DNA from: Panonychus citri
Lineage: Eukaryota; Arthropoda; Arachnida; Trombidiformes; Tetranychidae
Length of the DNA: 64,000 nucleotides
Assembly (NCBI RefSeq): GCF_014898815.1
Contig: NW_026515518.1
Coordinates: 1-64,000 of the forward strand
Reading direction: 5' to 3'
Shown: piece after piece, positions 37,411 through 48,983 of the stretch
Numbering within the stretch: the stretch's first letter is position 1
How the letters are laid out: each line of letters begins with the position of its first letter
Made by a program: the position numbers and the translations under genes
The notes under the pieces: generated by a model
Told to the model about the DNA's origin: nothing
The model's database searches: none
What the model saw: only the letters and a program-made list of their open reading frames with translations

Positions 37411-40400
37411 AGATGATGAGGCCGATGTGATGATAATAGAGGAGCAATGAGTGAGTAAGTAGAAACTGAGAGAGGACGTAAAGGTGATCCGTTATAAACA
37501 TTTGTTCAAAGATCAAAGGAAAAAAAATCAATTTGTAACCGGGTTGAGGTCACTTTCTCTTCGTCATCATCATCATTCTATTTAACATATTCAATTTAAA
37601 CATCATCTCTCTTTTTTTCTCTCCTCTTATCATCCTCATCATCATCCTTTAAGTTGTCGCCAACAACAAGTTTCTCCGTCATCATTTTTACATGAAAAAG
37701 TCGACCTTTATAATGTCCTCAGGTCAAACATCGGTAAGTAGATACTCTGTTAGCCCATCTGCCCGATGCCTCTAGATGATGAAGATGATAAGGGAAGAGA
37801 GAGAGAGAGAGAGATAAAAGAAGGCAAATAACAACGACAACAACATTGGATAAGCTTTAACCATCTCCATCTTCATCTTCATCTTCTTCGTAATCATCTT
37901 CAACTGTCCATTACAATTTGACTTTTCTCTTTCTCTTTCTCTGTCTCTCTGAATATCATCCAAAGTATCTAAGTGAATCTCCCATGACGAAAGAAAAGGT
38001 TTTTCTCTGACCTTGTTTCTCTCGCCTCTATCAGCCTTTTTCTCTCTCCTTTTTTCTCTTCCTCATCCCATCTTCGCATCTCTCTTGCCTTTTTTTCCTC
38101 AATTTGCTTTGCTTTCAATTTTTTATCAATTTTGCATAACAATTTCAAAATTTCCCGCTTTTCTTTTCCAAAGAAAACTTATTTCTCTTGAATTATTTTT
38201 TTCTCTTCATCTTTACAAATTCAAATTCATCTTCATCTTATTTTTTTCTCTCTATCTAACCATCTATCTATTTCTCTTTCCTTCTCGTAACGCTGTTAGA
38301 GGCCAATTAGAGGTTAAAATTTGATTGACAAGTAACACCAAACATTGGAAAGATGTTAATTTCATTTTCATCCTCATCCTCATCTTCATCTTGATCTGTT
38401 TACTTGGATCAGCAGAAAAGTGAAAATAAAAACACTGAACTAAGGTAAAGTATCTGAAGAAGCCTAAAGCCTGAAGATGATGAGAAAGATGATGAACACA
38501 ACGACATACCAATGATCAGGATGGGAAAATGATGATTGGATATAAACATAATCTCAAGTCTACAATTAGTATCTCAAGAAACCGAGAAAAAGGAGATAAT
38601 AACTCCCTTTGGAGAATCTCTCCCTCCATCAACAGAGTGAGAGAGAGAGAGAGCTAATCATCTCCACTCTAATCATCTTTAACAATCAACATAAACTAAA
38701 TTAACTACGATCAATGGTAATGGTTTCATGGCTTAATCACAGTTTAATATTCATATTCACATGTAATTTGATTTAATTGTCATTACAATTTTCCCACATT
38801 TTGACAACCTTTCATTATCCCATCAATTGAATTATAAATTGTCCCAATTAACGTGCCGATTTAATATTAACACCACTCGTTAGATGCCACCATCAGCACG
38901 TTATAAAATAATCGTGGCTCGAAAGGTTCAACAATTAATTACAATCAAATTAACGATTAAATTTTCAATGGTAAAGTTGAAATAAACTTTGAAATTAATC
39001 AAAACTTGAGACAACAATGAAAAGGGAAATTGTAATGACAATTAGATTACTACCTGAATATGTTATTAATTACTCGTGACGTTAATTGTGACGATAGTTA
39101 GTTAATCATTTATCATCCATATTCCATATAAACAACTAACAATCATTTTCTTTTTAATTATATTAATTAATTTAATTCATTTTCTCATCTTTTCTCTGAA
39201 GGATCAATCAACAGAAAATAAGGAGAAAAACTAACTAACGATTCGTAATCAAACTTGTTTCCATCGCAATTAACTAATAATTTACTCGATTCAAGTCACG
39301 TAATTATCAAGGTAATCAAGGTAAAGTGATCTTGATGATTAACCAAATACCAACAATTTAATAATAATCAATAAATTGTTTTAAAAAAAGTGCGAGTGTT
39401 GATAAGTATAATTTGAGTACTAATCAATTTTAACTTGGCCACCAATTAGCTTTTAATCATAACCATAGCAATTAAGTTAACTGTTAAATAATAATAGATT
39501 TCTGGTAAATTGTTTCAACCCTCCGGGTGAATCAACAATTAGATAACAATTACCTTAGAAAATTAGTAAATTAAAAGTGATCAAAGATTATTGGAAAATT
39601 AAATGAGTGTCAATTAACTTTAATTCATCATATTGTTGATTATGATTAATTTTACATCTTGATTGTAATTCAAATGATTACAAACCATTAATTTAATTCA
39701 ATCAATTAGAAAACAAAAATGTTTCTAATTTAGTTAATCATTTGATTTCCTTGAACCAGGAAGCTCATTGTTAATCAAGGTAACTTTCAACTTCCTTTTA
39801 CCCTGGAGCTTAATTTTGTTTTTATATTAATTTAATTTATTATTATTCTGATTATAACAATTTAACCTTAAACGATTTACATTAACTGAAGGTTAACAAT
39901 TAAATTAGGGTTATTGTGGTTCCAATTTCCAATTAACAAATTGTCATCACATCATAAACTGTATTATAAGTTTTTACCTTTGATTTGATTTTTGTTTTTC
40001 TTTCATAATTGAAAGTTAATTGTCTTTAGTTAATCAAGTTAATTGTTTACTATTAGTATCATGAGTAATAAAACTCACAATTACAAGTACCTTTCTTTAA
40101 TTGTAATGATTATCGGTAAGATATTGGTAATAATTAAGAAATAATTATTCTGTATGAGAATCTTTTTTTTTGATTTGTCTGATTACAATTAAAGGTAAAT
40201 TGTGCCAATCTATTTACATAGTCAGTTAATCAGTTGATTGCTTATAATTGAATAATTCAAGTGTTGATTGTTGATCAAAGGGCCTTCAAGGACAATTGAT
40301 TAAATTTAATCATCATCAGCTTATTTACTTATAAATCCTAATACTTATATAAGATGAGTACTTGATTACAATTAATTTTTGATTACTTTTAATTGTTGTA

Positions 40401-42633
40401 AACAATTAATGACACACTTTGTTTGTTAAAATTGATCAATTGATTGTGATGATGTATCATGATAATGGTAATAATTGATTTATTGTTGGAACCATTGGTT
40501 GGATAACAATTTAATTGATTAATTGTAATTAAAATAAGCAACTGAAGCCGAAACAAAATGAAAAGACAAAGATGATAAAAGATGATAACAAAGAGGAAAA
40601 CAAATGATGTTGACATAAGATGAATGGATAATTGATTTAATTATGTCAATTGCAATTAAAGAGTCGAAAGTTAATCTGGAACAGTAATTAAGGTTTACCG
40701 TAAGATTGAGTTTGAAATGATAAAATTTAAGAGAAGGAGAAAAATATAACAAATTTACTGAGAAAAAGAGGTGAAAAGGGAAACGGAAATGATGGAGATA
40801 AAGATGAAGATGAAGAAAGATTTAGATGAGGGAAGATGTTAAATCGATATCGATCTGAATTCTCACTGTGAAAAGGAAGATGGAAAAATGAGATGAAAAG
40901 TAACTAGAGGATTTTGGTAAGAAGAAGAAGATGAAGATAAGGAAGATCGATGGATTAGACTCACTTCATCCTCATCTTCTTACATAAAGAAGATGAATGT
41001 TACTCTTCCATAGGAGAAGATGAAGAGGTTCATCTAGTTACATTCCGTTTTCTTTTCTTCCATTTTTATTCTGCGAAGTTTTCGTTTTCTCTTCGCCATC
41101 TTCATCGTATCTTCTTATTTATCATCTTCTTCCATTTAAATTCCATTGACCCATTTTTCTTTCGTTCTTCTCTATCAATCTTGTCCATCTCTCTCTCTCT
41201 CTCTCTTTTCATCTTCGAACTGGGAGTTTAAACATCGAACCTTCATCTTCCTCATCTTCCTTATCCTCATTATCTCCTTGATCCATCTCAATATTTAATC
41301 GTAATCATAATTTACTGTTTAGCCTTTAATCACTTTTCTTTTACAATTTATTAATTGTTACAATCTAAATTCTGACTCATATTCAATGTTATCCAAACCT
41401 TGACTTTTACATTTTGATTGGTGATTAATTAAATTAGGACAGAATTGAAATTTCAATTCAATTTCAATCTCAACAATTAACTTTCAACATATCATCTTGA
41501 TTACATCTTTGTTTAGTAATCAAGCTAATTGGTCGTTTGTTGATTAAATTAAGATATTGATTTGTTGCTTAATTATTTCACTTTCTCTTATTAATTGTTA
41601 TCCAATTGTTTGTAATTGATTGGAACTTTTTTTCTCTCACCTAATTTACTACAATTAACTGATTATCAACGTTGCCCTTGACCTTGATTGTTGCAAATAA
41701 AAAAAACGATTCAAATTGTTGTCAAACATTAATCACGAATATATCAAAACAATCACAATGAATTAACGGCAACAATCAAATCAAATCTAATTGAGGTAAG
41801 AATAAAAAAAACAACAACAATCAATCAAAAAGTTATTAACTTGATAGACTATGATTAGTGTTAATTAATCACTGATTAAACTCATTTTCTTATAATTGTA
41901 ATTTGAACTTAATTATCAAACTAATCAGATCGGAAAGGTTGAAATTTGTAGGTGAGTTTTTTAATCCATTGTTTTAACACAATTAACTTTGACATTGACA
42001 ATGATAATCAATAATAATTGTCTCTAGATTTAGTATTAAAGTTAACAATTAGTCAATAATCAAGTTAAAATTAACCATTGAAAGTTTTAAATTAATCAAA
42101 ATCAGTTAATTGTGAGTAAAAGTAAAAAAATATAATTTTTTTTTATTCCTCTTTCAGTTAATCGTATTATCAATGATTAACTTAAAATTGTAGCAATTAA
42201 ATTGATTCACCAATGGATTGAAAAGTAAATTTATTAACAGTTTATTTTTAGGATAACCGTTAGTGTTAATTTTGATTGTAATTAAAGTTGATTAATTACT
42301 TTGAACAAGTTGAAAAGAATGGGAAAAGTTTTCAGTTGATGCAATTTCGAGGCTAACTTTGGATTTCCAACTGAACTTGACTCTTTGCCTCTCTCATCTC
42401 TCTCTCTCTCTCTTCCTCATCATCTTTATCATCCTCATGTCGTTTTGAGACAGAGAGAAGGTAAAGATTTGTAGGAGGAAGATGAGAGGACGATAAGGAA
42501 GACAAGAATTCATCAAGGCCAATGATGGACCTTTTTTGGAGTCAAACCAAAGCTCGAAACCATATTAACACCAATACTCTAACCACAGTTATAATAAATT
42601 CTATGAATTATTATTATCTTCCTGAAAAGATAA

Positions 42634-42686
42634 AGATGAGGATGAAGATGAAGATGAAGATAATGATGATGATGGTGATGATGAAA
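42634..42686 (+). repeat. GATGAN hexamer/triplet array
   Basis: GATGAG and GATGAA units passing into GATGAT triplets with one GGT interruption. Confidence 0.8.
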
Positions 42687-44175
42687 ATAATGGTGAGAAA
42701 TCAATCTTATTGTAATTGATCATCTTTTCGCTCCGAATTGGTGACAATTTATTCTGATTATATTTTACTTTCTCGACTTTCTGATCTTTGTTATTTCTTG
42801 AGATAATTTGACTTTGTCAATTAACTTGATTGTGATTGTTTCTGTCTTTCACAATTAATGCAATCAGTTAATTGTGAGAAAACACAATTAGCTGTAAATT
42901 GATTTGCAACATACTTGTTAAATTATTGGATTGAGGAAAATATTTTTGCTGATCTTTTTAAATTGCTCATCGATGATGATTTTTTTTTGGGTTACTCATC
43001 AATTAATTGGCTTGTAGCCCAAACTAATTGTAACAATTTACCAATTGCTATTAATATGGTAATCAGTAAATCGTTGTAACTCTCAGTTTTCAGTTCCGGA
43101 CAATTTACCAAATTACTTAAAAATATTTTAATTGTTTTCCAATATTATGTATTACTATTGGTTACCAAATGAACTAATTTACCTTTAAAACTTACGGTAA
43201 TTAAGGAAACAGGAAACAATCAAAACAAATCACGTTTACGAGTTAATTGTTAATCTCATCATCTTGTTGTTAATTGTAATTACTATTAACATCCTAGAAA
43301 TTAATCATTTTCCATCATTTTGATTGTAATCAAACCGAACACAAGATGATTAAGATTGTAAGATAATAGATTTCGCTTTACTTTAAATTGTATTGATTAA
43401 GTTAATTGTTATTATTCAATAGACCGACAATTAACTGATATTAGAAGGTAAATGAATTAACTAATTTATTCATAATCTTTATTATTAACTTTTAATTGTT
43501 TAATCGCAATGATCTTGTGTTTGTTTCCGAAACTGAATCAAACATTTTCTGTTCATTTCAATCTCAACTTTCACTTAATTGTTGCCTGAAACAAGTAATC
43601 AACTAAACCGGTTTAAATTGTTGATAATGTTATATTACAACCAGTTAATTGGTCAGTGTTTTAATCATGTTTTTCTTAGTACTGATTCTTAATTATCATG
43701 GTTTTGAAAGTTAATTAAGTTGCCAATGAAGGTAAAAATGTTATCTACCAAAAACTCAACTGTGATCAACTGATTCCTGTGGACTCAAATCAAATCAACT
43801 AAATCAATGATTAATCACTAATTGTAATCAATCTTACTTTTAATCTACTTGTACCAACTAATGATGTTTATCATCACGATGATTAAGTTAATTATTTGAA
43901 ACATTTTCATTTTCTGCCATCTCGTTCAACCAAACCAGGAATTAACAAGTTAATATTTTTAGATGTTAACAATTTAACTTAATTTAACAAGTTACAATCT
44001 ATCATTTAACTTTGCAAATAGTTAATTAGACATTGAGATTATATTTAAATTGATGGGAATACAACTGGATTTAAATTCCTGAGTTAATCAGTTTCTCATG
44101 ATGGAAAGACAGGAATTTAAATATGATCAACTCAATACACGTACAACAATTAATTGTGATGATGATTAAAACATT

Positions 44176-44181
44176 TTTATT
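44176..44181 (-). terminator. Possible poly(A) signal of the acyl-CoA reductase
   Basis: AATAAA on the minus strand, 177 nt downstream of the stop codon at 44358. The hexamer is common in DNA this AT-rich, so position is the only support. Confidence 0.3.
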
Positions 44182-44357
44182 AATTGTAATTGTAATTTTA
44201 TCAAAGGCAAATGGGAAAAACTTTTGGCGAAGTGAAAATGATATATTGTTGTTGTTGTTAATTGTGAGCTTTGCTTGAGATGCTGTTTTCCATTGGAGTT
44301 AATTGTTTTATAAACTGTATAAATTTGCAAAGCAAACAAAACAAATTACAGGTTAAT

Positions 44358-47300
44358 TTAAATTAATTGTGGTTTGTTGTTGATTCGAAGGCTTAATTTA
44401 CGAACAACATCTAGACTCCTATGGAGGCTTGATTGCTTGTGGAGCGATTGGTAAGTCACCGTGAACAGAAATCCAACTTTAATCATCTGTGTGATCAGGT
44501 AAAGTCTAGAAATTGAAAATGAAAAGCAAACAATTAGATTAATTAGTTTGGTTAAAATGACCTGTAATTAGTTAAATGTCAATTATTTTGTTTATTACAA
44601 CATTTGTAGGTTTATGTTTACCTTTTGATGTTTTTTCTTGCCTTAGGCAATGTTGCTGGATCCTCTTTTAAAAGATACTTTCTAACACCGAGAATGTAAT
44701 TCTCAATGTAATCACACCAATTAATTGATCCAACATCGAGGCTGAATTTGGTAAAATCATCAGGTTCCAATGATTTCATTAAGTTGACAAAATTTTCATT
44801 TCTAAATGTCCACTCATTGGTAGTGAAATATTCCAATGCATTCATGGCTCGATGAACTTTCTGATAAACTTGATTTAAACTGTAAAACAAATATAAGAAA
44901 GAGAGAGAGAGAGAGATAGAAATCAATTAATTACAAAGATCTGAATAGATGAGAGGATGAGATCATTAAAATCACAGTTCTTACATTGGTTTATGTCCAG
45001 TAAATTTGAATAGAAGGTCAACAACAAAGGCGGGAATATAATGTTCAAGGAGAAGGAAAAATGTATGGACAAGCCTGTTGGAGTGAAATGAAGCTCCAGG
45101 ATAACGGAATAACTGATTAGATGGATGTTTAATCAGTAGATTATGTGAAAGATTTTGAAAGGTATTCCAAGTGATTGGATTAATTGATCCTGATGTACAG
45201 TTAATCACCGTTGGACTTTCATTTGCTTTGGTTGAAACATACCAAGCAGAGACAATCAATGTATTGGCAACAATATCAACCGGAATCATATCACAAATTT
45301 TTTCACCATGAACGTGCATGGTACGAAGTACACCTTTACCAGAGGAGACAAGGAACCCGGAGGGTCCATTGTAATTATCAATCCACCCTGGAATCGGGTC
45401 TTTCCAAGAAGCGGTGATAATTGAAGGTCGCACTATGGCGATTGGTAAAACGTTTCCTTCTTGATGTAACAAATTTTCAGCCAAAGCTTTAGTATAATGG
45501 TAACTACTTGGTCGTCCATTGTACAATTGGTCAGCAATGTTGCTCAGTAAATCATCGTCCATCCACCTTATTAATTGTAGAGAGAAAAGAGAGAAGATAA
45601 TTAATATAATTAAATGTTAATTGTGATTAAGTGAAGAAGGAAAAATGATGGTGAAAAATTGAGAAAAAAAAAATTCCCTCAAAAAAAAAGTGAAAAGTTT
45701 TTCTAATTTTCTTGTTAACCAAATTTCATCAACTGTGAAGGACAATACTAATCATAGATGAGAATCTAATTATCTTCTAATACAAATTATTGATACTGAA
45801 TTAGGGAAGATTATAATTAACTATTAATCTTCTCATCATCATGATAATTGGGAAAATTTGTTGAGGAAAATTGATCAAAAACTAAAAAGAAATTAACTAA
45901 ACATCATTTATATACAATAATATTTGAGCGAGGGATTTATAATGTTTCCTAATCTTGATTAGCGATTAATTATCGTGGATTCCAACTGATTGTCAGGTGA
46001 ATGGTGTAACAATTTAAAAGAAAACTTTCTCTCCACCATCATCAGTAATTTAATTATATATATATATAAATTGTGATTGATTCTTCTTACTCAGAAGCTT
46101 GAATCACTTTAGAAACTGGAATTGGTTCTGGATAAACGATCTCCTGGATTCCATGTTTCTCAATGTTACAATAGGCTGTAGATACATGAACCAAGGCCTA
46201 AAGTTTAATTACAATCAACGAGAAGAATCAAATTAAAAAGATTAGAAAATGATAATATTAATGATTGATTGAGAAAAAGAAACCACAAAACAATAACTAT
46301 GAATCAATTAATGAATAACAAGATGATTGAGTAAACAGACAATTTACTCTGGTGATTAGTTGATGATGATGATTAAGTTAATCAATATGATGATTAAGTC
46401 TTTTAATTGTTAGTTATGTTAATTGTGTGTGTGTGTTTTTTTTTCTCTCACTAATTGTTGATTATTTACCTTAAGATTTTTTAATTGATGGCACAAATGT
46501 AAAACTCGGTTGGTTCCAGTGACATTGATTTGAATGGCTCTCCTGTTGATGGAAAGTTAAATTGTGATTAAATAAGCATGAGAAAATCAGTGAATAAAAT
46601 CAAATTATAAAACATATAATATAATGGAAATCATGATTTAACATTGACGATTCACTGTTAAAAATTGGTTTCAAGGATTCAACAATTTAATAACAATCAA
46701 GTTAAAAGGCTAAACATGAGCAATCAAACAAATTAAAGAAAAAAAAATGTCTTGGTCATAATTGAATAAGTGTTTAATTGTTAGGCATTAAGCCAGTTAA
46801 TTATTAATATTAATAGTTAATTTTCATTGTAATTGTGATTAAAATTATTATGTATTCAACAAATTGTCGACCTGATTAACTTTAGAGACACATTAATATC
46901 ATTAATAGCCGGATGAACCAAATTTAGAAAGTTAAAAATTGTTTAATTGTGCTTGAGGCAATGAATGATAATTATATCTGGTTTGTAGTGTTTAGTCAAA
47001 TACATTCAACTAAAAATAATCTGATGTAATTTGTTGATTGTTAAACAATCAATAACTGTAAATATAAGTATAAATATATATAATATAAATTATGAATACT
47101 CACTTAATTGGTTCATCAAATCTAATTGTTGCTGCTGAATGTATCACAATGGAAACGTTTTCCTTTAATTCACTTAAATCATTGTAATTAAGACCAAGAC
47201 CTTCAAAGGTAATATCACCTGAGATTGATTTGACTTTGGTTAAGATTGAAGGATTGACACTACGAATTGAATCAAATATTTGAGATTCAAGTAATTCACG

Positions 47301-47471
47301 TAAACGGGATTGTGGTAATTGACCACCTCGAGCTCGAAGTAGAACATAAATTGTACCAAGAGTTGGACAATCACGAAGTAACTTTTCAATTAAAACTTTA
47401 CCCAAAAATCCAGAGGCACCGGTCACTAAGATACACTGATCTCTGTAAAAATCCTTAATTGTCTCAACCAT
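44358..47471 (-). CDS. Fatty acyl-CoA reductase
   Basis: An NADPH-dependent reductase turning fatty acyl-CoA into fatty alcohol, for waxes, cuticular lipids or pheromones. It is expected at the ER or peroxisome membrane. Exons on the minus strand are 47471-47104, 46542-46470, 46197-46091, 45566-44985, 44879-44622 and 44505-44358. All are GT-AG and in frame; the total is 1536 nt, 511 aa, the normal family size. The first ATG is at 47471. The Rossmann motif TGASGFLG is at residues 17-24, and the catalytic YxxxK (YHYTK) is at 205-209, followed by ALAE. The IVRPSII and WIDNYNGPSG segments are typical of the NAD-binding domain. The C-terminal FAR_C domain includes KVHRAMNALEYFTTNEW and YLLKEDPATLPKARK. 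The last exon encodes a hydrophobic tail (RLYLITQMIKVGFLF). Chain-length preference cannot be read from the sequence. Confidence 0.95.
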
Positions 47472-48168
47472 AACTTTAAATTTTTTCACCAAATTAATTG
47501 TTGATCATCAAGTGAATTTCAGTGAATGTGTGGGTTAGACTGTTAACTGTTAGAATGGAAATGATAAAAAACAACAACAACAATTTAGAGATTTACAATC
47601 AATACCGTAATGGAAAACTGGTTACCTAAACCAGTTTCGGGTTCCACCTCTCACTTGGTACTTGGGTTTACCTTTCGTTGTCTAAAATTATGAGATGATG
47701 GAGATGAGGGAGAAATCAACAATTCTATCGAATTATAATTGAACAGTTGACCTGATTTCTGATGAATACAATCCTAATGGTTTCACTCTCTCTCTCTCTC
47801 TCTCAGTTTAATTGTCACTTTTTTTAGACTTTCGTAAGTTTCAGCCGAGAGGGAGTTGGAAAAGTTTCGGCTCAATCAATTCAGCTGATTGGCTAGTTTC
47901 CTCTCTTTGTTTGCTTTTTTTAGACAAATTAAATTGTAATTTCAAGTTGATAGTTTACCTTTCAATGTTGTTTATTGTCAATTAAAACAGTTGTTAACGG
48001 AAATAGGTTTACAATGGACAATTTTCATTTGTAAAGAAACAAATAATGTCAAATTAATTGTCATTTTTGGGCTTTTCATTTGTTTCTTCTTCAAGTTTTA
48101 CTCTTTCTTGTTTTCTTTTTCAATCATCAAGGTAATAGTAATGTGGGTGGATTGTTTTTGTTTTCATG
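47472..48168. other. Spacer between acyl-CoA reductase and LSM6
   Basis: Both flanking genes read leftward, so this holds the reductase 5' region and the LSM6 3' region. It contains a short CT run (47786-47804) and a candidate LSM6 poly(A) signal at 47971-47976. No coding exon was recognised. Confidence 0.6.
47971..47976 (-). terminator. Possible poly(A) signal of LSM6
   Basis: AATAAA on the minus strand, about 190 nt downstream of the LSM6 stop codon. The support is weak because of base composition. Confidence 0.3.
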
Positions 48169-48405
48169 TTAATTTCTTTTAGAGGTACTAATGTAGAAAA
48201 CATTATTACCCCTGATAAAAGCATCTCCATACTTGTTCTTTAATTGTCCATTGACATATTCTTCAGTTTGTTCCAAAGCAATGTTCATATAACCATCAAG
48301 ACTAGCCAATACTCCTCGGTAATCAGCATCACTGTTAAGCTTTACAACAACCGGTCGACCAGTAATTTGCTTGAGAAAATCACTCGGAGTTTGTTTTTTA
48401 ATCAT
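48169..48405 (-). CDS. LSM6: U6 snRNA-associated Sm-like protein LSm6
   Basis: A subunit of the heteroheptameric LSm2-8 ring, which binds the U6 snRNA 3' end in the nucleus, and of LSm1-7, which promotes mRNA decay in the cytoplasm. The protein is 78 aa in a single exon, about the usual length (near 80). It is almost colinear with animal LSm6: KQTPSDFLKQI, then Sm1 GRPVVVKLNS and YRGVLASLDGYMNIALEQTE, then Sm2 KNKYGDAFIRGNNVFYIS. The first ATG is used; an in-frame TAG lies 15 nt upstream of it. It is transcribed away from POT1, with 578 bp between the two start codons. Nothing about it is unusual. Confidence 0.98.
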   Translation of the reverse strand: MIKKQTPSDFLKQITGRPVVVKLNSDADYRGVLASLDGYMNIALEQTEEYVNGQLKNKYGDAFIRGNNVFYISTSKRN

Positions 48406-48621
48406 AATCGAACCTCGGGACTAGTCAACAACCAACCAACACGAAAACTGAATCACTAATTAATGAGAACGAGGAAAAAAGAATATGTAGAAAATCAAAT
48501 TAATTCGATATAAAACAATTAACACACCAAAACAAAAAGAAAAAATCAAATTCAAATTCAATAAACAGATGAGAATAAATCAAAATAAAAGCCAAATGTT
48601 GAAATAGAAAAGAACTTGAAA

Positions 48622-48634
48622 CGCCACCTGGTGG
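48622..48634 (-). promoter_or_regulatory. CTCF-consensus match between LSM6 and POT1
   Basis: On the minus strand the sequence is CCACCAGGTGGCG, which fits CCASYAGRKGGCR at every position. It lies inside the shared intergenic region, 217 bp from the LSM6 start and 350 bp from the POT1 start, where an insulator or promoter-architecture site is plausible. Inferred from the motif only. Confidence 0.45.
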
Positions 48635-48866
48635 ATAGAATTTTTATTCTTCTCTTAATTGTTTCGATTAATTTAATTTTCCACTTGAATTTTATTCTCA
48701 CAAATGTCAATGTTTATTTAAAAATTATCCAAAAACTATAATAACAACTCAAGTATCTTTTCCAATCAATTGATTGTTAATTAATTTAAAAGAATTGTAA
48801 GTTTAATCAATTCAAGTGAAATTCCAAGTGGATGATTGTTTGATTATCGCGCTTCTATTCAGATAA

Positions 48867-48874
48867 GCGGGAAA
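48867..48874 (+). promoter_or_regulatory. E2F-type site upstream of POT1
   Basis: GCGGGAAA matches the E2F/DP consensus (TTTSSCGC on the other strand). It is 110 bp upstream of the POT1 start codon, a position and function consistent with S-phase expression. A GC-rich octamer stands out in this AT-rich flank, but it is a single site. Confidence 0.4.
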
Positions 48875-48983
48875 ATCTTTCAGATGTAATTGTTTACATT
48901 TATTGTGTTGGAATTTGCTAATTGTTGCTAATTCAATTTTCTCTTGAGTTTTGTTTAATTTACTCTAATTTAATTTTGTAATT

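Larger units (their letters stand above)
12043..44357. other. About 32 kb without a recognisable gene
   Basis: No exon with domain-level similarity, tRNA or rRNA was recognised. Open frames of 60-150 codons here are low-complexity (Ser-Leu, His-Pro or Met-Lys rich) and follow microsatellites. Two textures alternate. AT-rich segments (12.1-14.0, 18.4-19.3, 20.8-23.3, 26.4-27.7, 28.5-30.0, 30.6-34.3, 38.7-40.7, 41.3-44.3 kb) are crowded with TAATTGT/ACAATTA. Segments rich in GA/CT and GATGAN/NATCATC lie at 14-17.9, 19.3-20.8, 23.3-26.4, 27.2-28.5, 30.1-30.6, 34.4-38.7 and 40.7-42.7 kb. Long introns or non-coding RNAs cannot be excluded. Confidence 0.6.
48406..48983. promoter_or_regulatory. Divergent LSM6-POT1 promoter region
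   Basis: The 578 bp between the two start codons must hold both promoters. It contains a full CTCF-consensus match (48622-48634, minus) and an E2F-type site GCGGGAAA (48867-48874). There is no clear TATA box for POT1; ATATAAAAC near 48510 does not stand clear of the AT background. Confidence 0.6.

Noticed and set aside
38849..38908. TAACGTGC/GCACGTTA inverted repeat followed by a TATAAAATA word
   Set aside because: The arms are only 8 bp with a 39-nt loop, and TATA-like words are common here; no transcript or coding exon follows.
47472..47492. Acyl-CoA reductase start at 47492
   Set aside because: That codon is TTG. The ATG at 47471 starts the protein eight residues before Tyr9, as in other family members.
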